This document shows positions 9,434-19,160 of a stretch of 64,000 nucleotides of DNA, piece after piece. The notes beneath the pieces were generated by a model. It searched no databases and was not told the DNA's origin. It saw only the letters and a list, made by a program, of their open reading frames with translations. Numbering within the stretch: the stretch's first letter is position 1; each line of letters starts with the position of its first letter. The stretch spans positions 124,001-188,000 of the forward strand of contig JAFYOS010000018.1 of NCBI GenBank assembly GCA_017560125.1. The letters are read 5' to 3'. The position numbers and the translations under genes were made by a program. Origin of the DNA: Bacteroidaceae bacterium (lineage in GTDB: Bacteria > Bacteroidota > Bacteroidia > Bacteroidales > Bacteroidaceae).

Positions 9434-9468
9434 AAGAAGCCCTGTCGAATAACTCGACAGGGCTTCTT
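9434..9468 (+). terminator. strong hairpin after clpX
   Basis: A perfect 15-bp stem (9434-9448 with 9454-9468, loop ATAAC) lies 16 bp after the clpX stop. The downstream sequence is A-rich rather than a clean U-tract, so termination may be partial. recQ has its own promoter further on. Confidence 0.7.
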
Positions 9469-9542
9469 AACAAATAAAAACGGCTTTTGTTGAAATATAA
9501 TCTCTTTTTTTGATATTTTGACAAAAAATATTTTCCGAAAAA

Positions 9543-9575
9543 TTTGCTCTATTCGTTATATGTTTTATAACTTTG
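9543..9575 (+). promoter_or_regulatory. promoter of recQ-guaB
   Basis: TTTG (9543-9546) and TAACTTTG (9568-9575) are separated by 21 bp. The leader to the recQ ATG is about 25 nt. Confidence 0.75.
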
Positions 9576-9603
9576 TTATCCAAATATTGCCATATATAGC
9601 GAA

Positions 9604-11778
9604 ATGACTAAAAAGTACAATTTAACGGAAATTCTCAAGAAGAATTTCGGCTTCGATACATTCAAAGGTGATCAGGAAGCTGTCATCAAGAATTTGCTTG
9701 ACGGCAAGGATACTTTTGTGTTGATGCCCACCGGTGGAGGCAAGTCGTTGTGTTATCAATTGCCGTCGCTCATAATGGACGGAACAGCGATTGTTATTTC
9801 ACCATTGATAGCCTTGATGAAAAATCAGGTTGACGCTATAAGAAACTTGAACGAGATTGACGGAGTTGCCCATTTCTTGAATTCCTCGTTGACAAAACAG
9901 GCGATAGAAGAGGTTAAATCCGATATCCTTTCAGGTAAAACAAAACTACTTTACGTTGCTCCCGAATCCTTGACCAAAGAGGAGAATGTGGAGTTCCTTA
10001 AATCGATTAAAATATCATTCTATGCGGTAGATGAGGCTCACTGTATTTCGGAGTGGGGACACGATTTCCGTCCCGAGTACCGTCGCATACGTCCAATCAT
10101 CAACGAGATTGGTCAGGCGCCTGTGATTGCTTTGACCGCTACTGCAACCACCAAGGTGCGCGATGACATCAAAAAGAGCCTCGGCATACAGAAGGCCAAG
10201 GATTTCCAGTCGTCGTTCAACCGTGCCAACCTCTATTACGAGGTTCGTCCCAAGACAAAAAATGTCGATAAGGACATTATCAAATTTATAAAAATGAATC
10301 CCGGTAAGTCGGGCATCATATATTGCCTCAGTCGCAAGAAGGTTGAGGAACTGGCCGAGATATTGCAGGCCAACGACATACAGGCAAAGGCATATCACGC
10401 AGGTATGGACTCGTCCATGAGGTCGCAGACACAGGACGACTTCATCATGGAGAAAATCGATGTCATTGTGGCTACCATAGCATTCGGCATGGGTATCGAC
10501 AAGCCCGATGTGAGATATGTAATCCACTACGACATCCCCAAGAGCCTCGAGGGCTACTATCAGGAGACCGGTCGCGCAGGCCGCGACGGTGGCGAGGGCC
10601 AGTGTATTGCCTTCTACAACAACAAGGATTTACAGAAGCTCGAAAAATTCCTCGAGGGTAAGCCGCTTGCCGAGCAGGATATCGGTCGCCAGCTCCTTAG
10701 AGAAACCACCGCATATGCCGAGTCTTCAGTGTGCCGTCGCAAACTGCTTCTCCACTACTTCGGCGAGAACTACGAGGTAGAGAACTGCGGCAGTTGCGAT
10801 AACTGCTTGAACCCCAAAAAGCAGATTGAGGCGCAGGATATGCTCGAAATGCTCATCGAGGCTATTTTGGCGCTCAAAGAGAATTTCAAGACCGAATATG
10901 TACTCGATGTGCTCCTTGGTAAGGAGACCAACGACATCTTGTCGCACAAGCACGAAGAGCTTGAGTGCTTCGGCAGTGGTTCCGACGACGATGTGAAGCG
11001 TTGGAACGCTGTGGTTCGTCAGGCGCTTATCGCCGGCTACATCAGCAAAGATGTAGAGAACTATGGCTTGTTGAAGGTAACCGATGCAGGACGTCAGTTC
11101 TTGGATGATCCCCAGTCGTTCAAAATTGTCGAGGACAAGGATTTCGAAGAGGAGGAAACAGTGATGCGCGGTGGTGGTACCTTTGCGGTTGACCCCGAGC
11201 TCTATGCAATGCTCAAGAACCTTCGCAAGAAGATAGCCAAGCAGTTGGAGTTGCCTCCTTACGTGATATTCCAGGATCCCTCGCTCGAGGCAATGGCTAC
11301 CACCTATCCGGTGAAGATAGAGGAACTGCAGAATATAACCGGTGTGGGTGCGGGCAAGGCTAAGCGCTACGGTGAGGAATTCTGTGCACTTATCAAGCGC
11401 CACTGCGAAGAGAACGAGATAGAGCGTCCCGACGATTTCCGCGTGCGCACCGTGGTGAACAAGTCCAAGATAAAGGTCAGCATCATTCAGGCTATCGACC
11501 GCAAGGTGGCACTTGACGACCTGGCAATAAGCAAGGGTGTCGAGTTCGAGGAGTTGCTCGACGAAATCGAGGCAATCGTATATTCCGGTACAAAACTGAA
11601 TATAGACTACTTCCTCGAAGAGATTATGGACGAGGAGAACCTCGACGAAATATACTCATATTTCAAGAGCTCCGATACCGATAACCTCGAGGATGCAATG
11701 AGCGAGCTTGGTGCCGACTACAGCGAAGAGGAGGTACGACTCGTACGTGTTAAATTTATTTCTGAAATGGCAAATTAA
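9604..11778 (+). CDS. recQ: ATP-dependent DNA helicase RecQ
   Basis: RecQ is a 3'-5' DNA helicase acting in recombination and stalled-fork repair. The 724-residue protein has Walker A PTGGGKS (42-48), the DEAH box (143-146) followed by the aromatic-rich loop (WGHDFRPEY), and motif VI with QETGRAGRDG (320-329). The RQC zinc site is intact (Cys377, Cys395, Cys398, Cys401). A winged-helix region follows, then an HRDC domain at about 535-605. The last 100 residues are acidic and helical, as in Bacteroidota RecQ of this length. guaB starts 12 bp later, so the two are probably co-transcribed. Confidence 0.97.
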   Translation: MTKKYNLTEILKKNFGFDTFKGDQEAVIKNLLDGKDTFVLMPTGGGKSLCYQLPSLIMDGTAIVISPLIALMKNQVDAIRNLNEIDGVAHFLNSSLTKQAIEEVKSDILSGKTKLLYVAPESLTKEENVEFLKSIKISFYAVDEAHCISEWGHDFRPEYRRIRPIINEIGQAPVIALTATATTKVRDDIKKSLGIQKAKDFQSSFNRANLYYEVRPKTKNVDKDIIKFIKMNPGKSGIIYCLSRKKVEELAEILQANDIQAKAYHAGMDSSMRSQTQDDFIMEKIDVIVATIAFGMGIDKPDVRYVIHYDIPKSLEGYYQETGRAGRDGGEGQCIAFYNNKDLQKLEKFLEGKPLAEQDIGRQLLRETTAYAESSVCRRKLLLHYFGENYEVENCGSCDNCLNPKKQIEAQDMLEMLIEAILALKENFKTEYVLDVLLGKETNDILSHKHEELECFGSGSDDDVKRWNAVVRQALIAGYISKDVENYGLLKVTDAGRQFLDDPQSFKIVEDKDFEEEETVMRGGGTFAVDPELYAMLKNLRKKIAKQLELPPYVIFQDPSLEAMATTYPVKIEELQNITGVGAGKAKRYGEEFCALIKRHCEENEIERPDDFRVRTVVNKSKIKVSIIQAIDRKVALDDLAISKGVEFEELLDEIEAIVYSGTKLNIDYFLEEIMDEENLDEIYSYFKSSDTDNLEDAMSELGADYSEEEVRLVRVKFISEMAN

Positions 11779-13266
<1,488 letters not shown>

Positions 13267-13310
13267 CAGGGCGGTTCAATCCCAACCATTATTGTAACGG
13301 GGTATCCGTA

Positions 13311-13350
13311 TTTCATGAATTGCCGACAGTGCTGTCGGCAATTCATGAAA
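13311..13350. repeat. perfect 19-bp inverted repeat with 2-bp centre
   Basis: Positions 13311-13329 are exactly complementary to 13332-13350, with only TG between. No U-tract follows on either strand, so it is not a standard terminator. It lies between guaB and the parvulin gene, where no TAnnTTTG element was found. It may act as an mRNA stem-loop (processing or attenuation) or as an operator for a dimeric regulator. Confidence 0.85.
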
Positions 13351-13377
13351 ACAATGGATGCTCCTAAAATAATATTT

Positions 13378-14787
13378 ATGAAGAAGAATTTCCTTTTAGG
13401 TCTGATGCTTCTTGCGGCCGGCTTTATGTTCGCCCAAAGCACCGACCCTGTTTTGTTTAAGGTAGGTGACACCGAAATTACAAAATCGGAGTTCGAATAT
13501 GCCTTGAACAAGAATAACACAGCAACCGGTGGCAATGCAAAATCTGCCAAGGAGTATTTGCCCATGTATATCGATTTCAAACTGAAAGTGGTCGAGGCAA
13601 AAGCATTGGGCTTGGATACTTTGAGCTCTTTTATAGATGAGTTCAAGGCCGATAGAGCTCGTCAGGCCGAGGAATATCTCCTAGACAAGGAGTATGTAGA
13701 GCGCGAGGCTCACAAGCTCTATGCCAAGGACTCGGCGACAGTGGGACGCGATGGTTTCCTCAAGGTATCTCACATTATGTTCCCCATGCGACAGGATGCT
13801 CCTGCCGAATTTTTGGTGGCTACTAAGGCCAAGGCCGATTCGGCTTACCAGATGCTGAACGCCGGTGTCGATTTTGCAGCGGTGGCCCAGCGTTATATGG
13901 GTGACCGTCCCGATACATTCGAAATTTTGCGTGGCGAGGCCTACAAGGAATTCGAGGAGGCGGCCTATGCATTGAAGAACGGCGGCTTCTCGCACCCCGT
14001 GCTTTCTCCCGGTGGAATACATATAATCAAGCGCATTTCGCATCGCCCGTTCGGCTCGTACAAAGAGTACCGTCCGGCCATCATGTCCATCCTCGAGAAG
14101 CGCAACGTGAAGCTCGTTGCACGCTACCGCTTGGGTTATCAGTTGGCCAAGAATATGGCTCCCGGCACCACTCCCGAGCAGGCGTTGGCACGCGAGGACA
14201 GCTTGCTCGAGACCAAATATCCCGAGTTCGGCAACCTGATGCGCGAATATCGCGACGGATTACTCTTCTTCGAGGTGAGCAATCGCGAGGTGTGGCAGAA
14301 GGCGGCCAACGACGAGGCTGCTCTCGAGAAATTCTTCAAGAAGAACAAGAAAAAATATAAATTCGATTCCCCCCGCTTTCGTGGCGCAGTCATTTATGCC
14401 AACAGCGAAGAGGATATAAAGAAGGCACAGGAATTGCTGAAAAATGTGAGTGCCGACGACTATAAAGCAATCGTCGAGCAGAATTTCACTCAGGATTCAG
14501 TGTGCACCATCCGTCTCGAGGCCGGCGTGTTCCCCATTGGCGAGAACGGCTGGGTAGATAAAGAAGTCTTCGGACAAGGCAAGGGTGGCCGCATGAAACG
14601 CGGTTACAAAATGGCCGGCGTTGTAGGTACCGTGCTTAAAAAGAAACCCGAAACATACAAGGATGTGAAGGGTGCGGTGGTGAGCGACTATCAGCAGCAG
14701 CTCGAAAAAGAGTGGATGAAGAACCTGCGCAAGAAATATAGTGTTCAGGTTTATGAAGATGTCCTAAAAACGGTTAATAAATATTGA
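13378..14787 (+). CDS. periplasmic parvulin-type peptidyl-prolyl isomerase (PpiC/SurA-like)
   Basis: The 469-residue protein begins with a signal peptide (1-19, ...FMFA-Q). A SurA-N-like helical part precedes a parvulin domain at about 127-220 (VSHIMFPM start, GGIHIIK end), followed by a second helical/degenerate isomerase-like region to residue 469. Such proteins escort outer-membrane and secreted proteins through the periplasm. An open frame reaches back to 13315, but that ATG lies inside the palindrome and would put 21 unrelated residues before the signal peptide, so 13378 is preferred. It is the first of three related genes. No separate promoter was seen, so read-through from guaB is likely. 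Confidence 0.88.
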   Translation: MKKNFLLGLMLLAAGFMFAQSTDPVLFKVGDTEITKSEFEYALNKNNTATGGNAKSAKEYLPMYIDFKLKVVEAKALGLDTLSSFIDEFKADRARQAEEYLLDKEYVEREAHKLYAKDSATVGRDGFLKVSHIMFPMRQDAPAEFLVATKAKADSAYQMLNAGVDFAAVAQRYMGDRPDTFEILRGEAYKEFEEAAYALKNGGFSHPVLSPGGIHIIKRISHRPFGSYKEYRPAIMSILEKRNVKLVARYRLGYQLAKNMAPGTTPEQALAREDSLLETKYPEFGNLMREYRDGLLFFEVSNREVWQKAANDEAALEKFFKKNKKKYKFDSPRFRGAVIYANSEEDIKKAQELLKNVSADDYKAIVEQNFTQDSVCTIRLEAGVFPIGENGWVDKEVFGQGKGGRMKRGYKMAGVVGTVLKKKPETYKDVKGAVVSDYQQQLEKEWMKNLRKKYSVQVYEDVLKTVNKY

Positions 14788-14813
14788 TAATTCCTTGTAA
14801 GCCTTTATCTTTG
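14784..14813 (+). promoter_or_regulatory. candidate promoter giving an almost leaderless mRNA
   Basis: TTG (14784-14786) and TATCTTTG (14806-14813) are 19 bp apart. The ATG of the next gene is at 14819, five bases after the -7 element, so the transcript would begin at or within a few bases of the start codon. Confidence 0.5.
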
Positions 14814-14818
14814 TAACT

Positions 14819-15694
14819 ATGATACGAAAAGGTGCTCTAAATACGGTGTTTCAGGTATTGCTTGCCATGCTGCTTCTGTCGGCATGTGGCGATAGTGTCA
14901 ATCATGGCGGAAAGACTCCGTATATAGGCGTCGGCGACGAGTACCTCTACAAAGAGGATCTCGAGCAGGCTTATATGGCCAATCATACACAGAAGGATAG
15001 TGCCGCATTTATGCAGGAATATATAGAGCATTGGCTCGAGGATGCGTTGCTCTATAGTCGCGCCAAACACAATGTTTCATCGTCCAAGGAGATAGCCCGT
15101 CTTATAGAGAGCTACAAGAAATCGTTGTTGCTCAACATCTATCAGGAGCGTCTTGTAGATCAGCAGCTCGATAAAGAAATTACAGCCGAGGAGATTGCTT
15201 CTTTTTACGAGGCCAACAGTGCGATGTTCAAGATGGAGGAACCCATGATAAAGGGCCTTCTGCTCAAGGTATCCAAGAAGGCTCCCAAGCTCGACGCCGT
15301 AAGACGCTGGTGCAAGAGCACCGAACCTGCCGAGCTCGAGAAGCTCGAGAAATATACGCTTACCAACGCCCAGTTGTACGAATATTTCTACGATTCGTGG
15401 ATGCCTATTTCGGCGTTGGCAGCCAAAATAGCCCTCTCCGAAGAGGATTTGAAACAGAAGGTTACCAAAAAAGATATGATTGAATTCAGCGACTCGGCGT
15501 CGTTGTACATCATGAATATATCCGATTATCTGCCTGTCGGCGAGCTGAAACCTCTGGATTTGGCCGAGTCGGAGATTAAGGAACTTTTGGTCAATTCCCG
15601 CAAGGCCGACTTCCTGCAGCAGGTCAAAAAGGATATTTATAACGAGGCCATCAGCGGTGGCAAGGTAAAATATTTTATGAACAAGCCCGAGTAG
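14819..15694 (+). CDS. SurA-like lipoprotein lacking a recognisable parvulin core
   Basis: The 291-residue protein has a lipoprotein signal (LLSAC, lipidated Cys23). The mature part is helical and resembles the chaperone halves of SurA/PpiC (ITAEEIASFYEAN is the usual link to a parvulin domain). Where the isomerase should be (about 135-215), the expected sHIlv...GGdLG pattern is absent, so catalytic activity is doubtful. It sits between two parvulin-domain genes and probably serves as a membrane-anchored chaperone or partner in the same outer-membrane pathway. The start at 14819 is needed for the signal peptide. The exact biochemical role is unknown. Confidence 0.75.
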   Translation: MIRKGALNTVFQVLLAMLLLSACGDSVNHGGKTPYIGVGDEYLYKEDLEQAYMANHTQKDSAAFMQEYIEHWLEDALLYSRAKHNVSSSKEIARLIESYKKSLLLNIYQERLVDQQLDKEITAEEIASFYEANSAMFKMEEPMIKGLLLKVSKKAPKLDAVRRWCKSTEPAELEKLEKYTLTNAQLYEYFYDSWMPISALAAKIALSEEDLKQKVTKKDMIEFSDSASLYIMNISDYLPVGELKPLDLAESEIKELLVNSRKADFLQQVKKDIYNEAISGGKVKYFMNKPE

Positions 15695-15731
15695 TAGCGG
15701 CTTGTCGTAATGTGTTAATATACATAAGAAA

Positions 15732-17111
15732 ATGAAGTGTAACAAAGTGTTCGGCAGATTGTTTCTCGTGGCATTGTGTCTTTGCCATGTGGCGAATGTA
15801 TTTGCACAGGATAATGTGATAGACAGGGTAGAATGGGTTGTAGGCGACAAGGCTATTCTGCGTTCGGATATTGAGTCGGCTATCGATTTTTGGGTGGAGA
15901 ACGACCGCCGTTTCGATGGCGACCCCTATGCGATTGTAGGCGAGGATTTGGCTGTTCAGCAGCTCTTTATCCATCAGGCAGGCCTCGACAGTATCGTTGT
16001 GGGCGAGATGGATATCATGCGTCGCGTGGATGCTCAGATGGAGAAATCGACGCTGCGTGCCGGTTCGAAAGAGAAGCTCGAGGAGTATCTCGAAATGTCG
16101 TCTGCCCAGATACGCGAAATGTACTACGACCATTTCAAGAACAGCATGCTCACCGATGCGGTCAGAGAAAAAATCATAGGCGATATCAAGGTGTCACCTT
16201 CGCTCGTACGAAAATACTACAACACCCTTCCCGACGACAGCATCCCCTATATGCCGGCGTTGGTCGAGGTGCAGATAATTACCCAAACCCCCGAGATTGA
16301 GCAGGAGGAGATTGAGCGCATTAAGAGCGAGCTTCGCGAATATACCGAGCGCATAAATAACAACGAAACCTCGTTCTCGACCTTGGCGCTCCTCTATTCC
16401 GAGGATGGCGCGGCACGTTTTGGTGGTGAGCTCAATTTCATGGGCCGCGGCGAATTGGCGCCCGAATTTGCGGCTGTTGCGTTCAACCTTACCGACCCCA
16501 ACAAGGTATCCAAAATCGTTGAAACCGAGTTCGGTTTCCATATCATGCAGCTCATAGAGAAGCGTGGCGACAAGGTGAAGGTGCGTCACATCGTGCGCAA
16601 GCCCCAGGTGTCGCAGAACAGCATCAGGCAGATGCTTGCCCGCCTCGATACAATAAGAGAGGACATCGACAGCGGCCGATTTACATTTGAAATGGGAGCT
16701 ACTCAGATTTCTCACGATAAGGACACACGCAACAACAACGGTGTGATGTTCAATAGCGAGCAGGGTATTGTAACCAATTCGAAATTCGAGCTGCAGGATT
16801 TGCCCGTCGAGGTGGCATCGGCTGTTGCCGGCATGAAGGTTGGTGAAATATCGAAGCCCTTTGTAATGGTCAAGGAGAATGGCTCGACGGTTTGTGCCAT
16901 CGTTAAGCTGAAGAACAGAATAGAGGGTCACAAGGCCAATATGCGCGACGATTATGAATATCTGAAAGAGCTTTATGCCGTGAAGATGGGCGAGGAGAAA
17001 GTGGCTCGCTGGATAAAAGAGAAGCAGAAAACCACATTTGTTCGCATAAATAAAGAGTATCGTAATTCCAAGTTCGTATATCCCGATTGGCGATTCTACG
17101 ACGAGGAGTAA
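15732..17111 (+). CDS. surA: SurA-type periplasmic chaperone/peptidyl-prolyl isomerase
   Basis: SurA accompanies unfolded outer-membrane proteins to the Bam complex. The 459-residue protein has a signal peptide (1-25, ...NVFA-Q), a SurA N domain (about 28-165), a parvulin domain (about 178-285, with ARFGGELNFMGRGEL and FGFHIMQL as typical landmarks) and a second, weaker parvulin-like unit (about 288-405). The length and two-isomerase plan match SurA. It lies 37 bp after the SurA-like lipoprotein and 12 bp before the OstA-like gene, so these envelope functions are co-expressed. Confidence 0.92.
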   Translation: MKCNKVFGRLFLVALCLCHVANVFAQDNVIDRVEWVVGDKAILRSDIESAIDFWVENDRRFDGDPYAIVGEDLAVQQLFIHQAGLDSIVVGEMDIMRRVDAQMEKSTLRAGSKEKLEEYLEMSSAQIREMYYDHFKNSMLTDAVREKIIGDIKVSPSLVRKYYNTLPDDSIPYMPALVEVQIITQTPEIEQEEIERIKSELREYTERINNNETSFSTLALLYSEDGAARFGGELNFMGRGELAPEFAAVAFNLTDPNKVSKIVETEFGFHIMQLIEKRGDKVKVRHIVRKPQVSQNSIRQMLARLDTIREDIDSGRFTFEMGATQISHDKDTRNNNGVMFNSEQGIVTNSKFELQDLPVEVASAVAGMKVGEISKPFVMVKENGSTVCAIVKLKNRIEGHKANMRDDYEYLKELYAVKMGEEKVARWIKEKQKTTFVRINKEYRNSKFVYPDWRFYDEE

Positions 17112-17123
17112 AGCCTTCTTTGA

Positions 17124-18779
17124 ATGAGAGGATTGAAAAATATAATACTGATAATAACCATGCTTTGCGGAAGCCTGTGTGCATATGCACAGGTTGCCGC
17201 AGATTCTGTAAAGGCGGGTGCCGTTTCTTCAGATACGGCTTCGGTCAAGCGCAACTATGTCCATCTGCTTCATGCCGATGTGACGAAATATGACAAGAAG
17301 AGCAACCCCGATGTGTGGGTGCTGGTGGGCGATGTGGCCTTCCGTCACGACAGCATGTACATGTATTGCGACAGCGCCTATTTCTATAATCGAAAAAATG
17401 CGTTGAAGGCCTTCGGCGATGTGCGCATGGAGCAGGGCGACACCCTGTTTCTCTATGGCGACTATCTCGAGTATGACGGCGACGCCAACATGGCACGCGT
17501 GAGAAACAATGTGCGCCTCGAGGATAAATCGAGTGTGCTCGAAACCGACAGCCTCGATTACAATCGCAATCTGAACCTTGGCTACTATTTCGGTGGCGGT
17601 ACATTGTACGACGACAACAGCACGCTCGACTCGGAATGGGGCGAGTACAACACGGTGACCAAGGAGGCGGTCTTCCGCCACGACGTCGATCTGCAGAACC
17701 CGCAGTTCCTGATGGCTTCCGACACGTTGCACTACAATACCGGCAGCAACCTTGCTAAGATTGTGGGCCCTACATACATCCGCAGCGGTGCCAACAGAAT
17801 ATATTCCGAGCTTGGTTACTACAATACCAATAACCGACAGGCAACCCTGTTGAACCGTTCGGTGGTGTCGAACGGCAACCGCGATGTTACTGCCGATTCG
17901 CTCTTCAGCGACGAGCTGTCGGGTGTGAGCAAGGCCTTTGGAAATATCCTGCTCACCGACACGGTCAACCGAAATATGCTCTCGGGCGAGTATGGCTACT
18001 TCGATAACTTGCACGACTCGCTCTATATAACCGACATGGCGCTGGCGGTCGATTACTCGCAGGGCGATTCGCTCTTTTTGCATGCCGATACCATTTGGAT
18101 GGTTTCTTTGAACAGTGGCACCGATTCGCTCTATCGCCAGATAAGAGCATATAATAAGGTAAGAGCATTCCGTAGCGACATACAGGCAGTGTGCGACTCG
18201 CTTATCTTCGATTCGCGCGACTCGTGCATGACCATGTACAAGGATCCCATTCTATGGAACAACGGTCAGCAGTTGGTTGGCGAGGAGATAAAAATGTACA
18301 TGGACAGCAGCTCCATCGACTGGGTGCATGTGATAAACCAGTCGCTCTTTGCCGAGAAGATGGACTCCGTAAATTTCAATCAGATAAACGGCAAGGAGAT
18401 GAAGTTCTTCTTCAAGGACAAGAAACTGAACGAAATGCAGGTGATTGGCGGTGTGAACGTAATCTATTTCCCCTTGGACGACGACAGCACCATGATAGGT
18501 ATGAACACTACCCTTGCCGGCAAGCTGGTGGGAACCATGAAGGATGGCAAGGTGCACAAGCTTGTCATACCCACAAAATCGAGCGGCATTTTCTTCCCCA
18601 TGACACAGATACCCGACGATAAACGATATCTGAGCAATTTCGTATGGTTCGATTATGTGCGCCCCATCAGTCGCGACGATGTCTTTTACTGGCGTGGCAA
18701 ACGCAAGGGACAGGAACTGAAGAAGATTAAGCGTGCTGCTGTGCCGTTGCCTACGCTTGATAAATTCAAGCAGAAGTAG
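17124..18779 (+). CDS. OstA/LptA-like periplasmic protein
   Basis: The 551-residue protein has a signal peptide (1-23, ...CAYAQ). It then contains repeated beta-jellyroll units of the OstA/LptA type: alternating short strands with recurrent asymmetrical patterns such as AYFYNRKNALKAFGDVRMEQGD and SDTLHYNTGSNLAKI. Family members bind lipid A or lipopolysaccharide and build the bridge between inner and outer membranes. This form is much longer than E. coli LptA (185 residues) and is typical of Bacteroidota. It follows surA and is accompanied elsewhere in the window by lptB (41640). Whether it is the functional LptA or another Lpt-like bridge cannot be told. Confidence 0.82.
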   Translation: MRGLKNIILIITMLCGSLCAYAQVAADSVKAGAVSSDTASVKRNYVHLLHADVTKYDKKSNPDVWVLVGDVAFRHDSMYMYCDSAYFYNRKNALKAFGDVRMEQGDTLFLYGDYLEYDGDANMARVRNNVRLEDKSSVLETDSLDYNRNLNLGYYFGGGTLYDDNSTLDSEWGEYNTVTKEAVFRHDVDLQNPQFLMASDTLHYNTGSNLAKIVGPTYIRSGANRIYSELGYYNTNNRQATLLNRSVVSNGNRDVTADSLFSDELSGVSKAFGNILLTDTVNRNMLSGEYGYFDNLHDSLYITDMALAVDYSQGDSLFLHADTIWMVSLNSGTDSLYRQIRAYNKVRAFRSDIQAVCDSLIFDSRDSCMTMYKDPILWNNGQQLVGEEIKMYMDSSSIDWVHVINQSLFAEKMDSVNFNQINGKEMKFFFKDKKLNEMQVIGGVNVIYFPLDDDSTMIGMNTTLAGKLVGTMKDGKVHKLVIPTKSSGIFFPMTQIPDDKRYLSNFVWFDYVRPISRDDVFYWRGKRKGQELKKIKRAAVPLPTLDKFKQK

Positions 18780-18836
18780 TGGCTCCGTGTCACTCCATGT
18801 TTTGTGTAAATTCCAAATAGAATACAATATAATATT

Positions 18837-19133
18837 ATGGGCTATTTCAAGATGCCGGCTCCGCGCCGCTTCAACCACAATTACATATATGTAGATGAGC
18901 GCAAAGAGAAGCTCCAGAAGATAGAGGAGAACGCCAAGCGCGAGCTTGGTCTTCTGCCCGCCGAGGAGGGCTCCTACGAGGAGCGTTTGCGTGGTGCTTT
19001 CGTTGGCGAGACTACCCATCTGAAGCGTCGCAAAGAGAACGGACAGCGCATCTCTACGAAAGGTATAGTGGTGGCACTTGCCGTAGCTCTTTTCCTGTTG
19101 CACTACCTTATTACCGGTAGCTGGACCTTTTAA
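18837..19133 (+). CDS. small single-span membrane protein of unknown function
   Basis: The 98-residue protein is highly charged over residues 1-73 (MGYFKMPAPRRFNHNYIYVD..., then a helical Glu/Lys/Arg-rich stretch) and ends with one hydrophobic segment at about 76-93 followed by five residues. This is a tail-anchored-like plan with the charged head in the cytoplasm. I do not recognise a named family. It lies 57 bp after the OstA-like gene and 27 bp before mutL in the same direction. The envelope-biogenesis neighbours suggest a role at the inner membrane, by context only. Confidence 0.75.
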   Translation: MGYFKMPAPRRFNHNYIYVDERKEKLQKIEENAKRELGLLPAEEGSYEERLRGAFVGETTHLKRRKENGQRISTKGIVVALAVALFLLHYLITGSWTF

Positions 19134-19160
19134 CAACACACTAATTGTATTGAATCTGTT

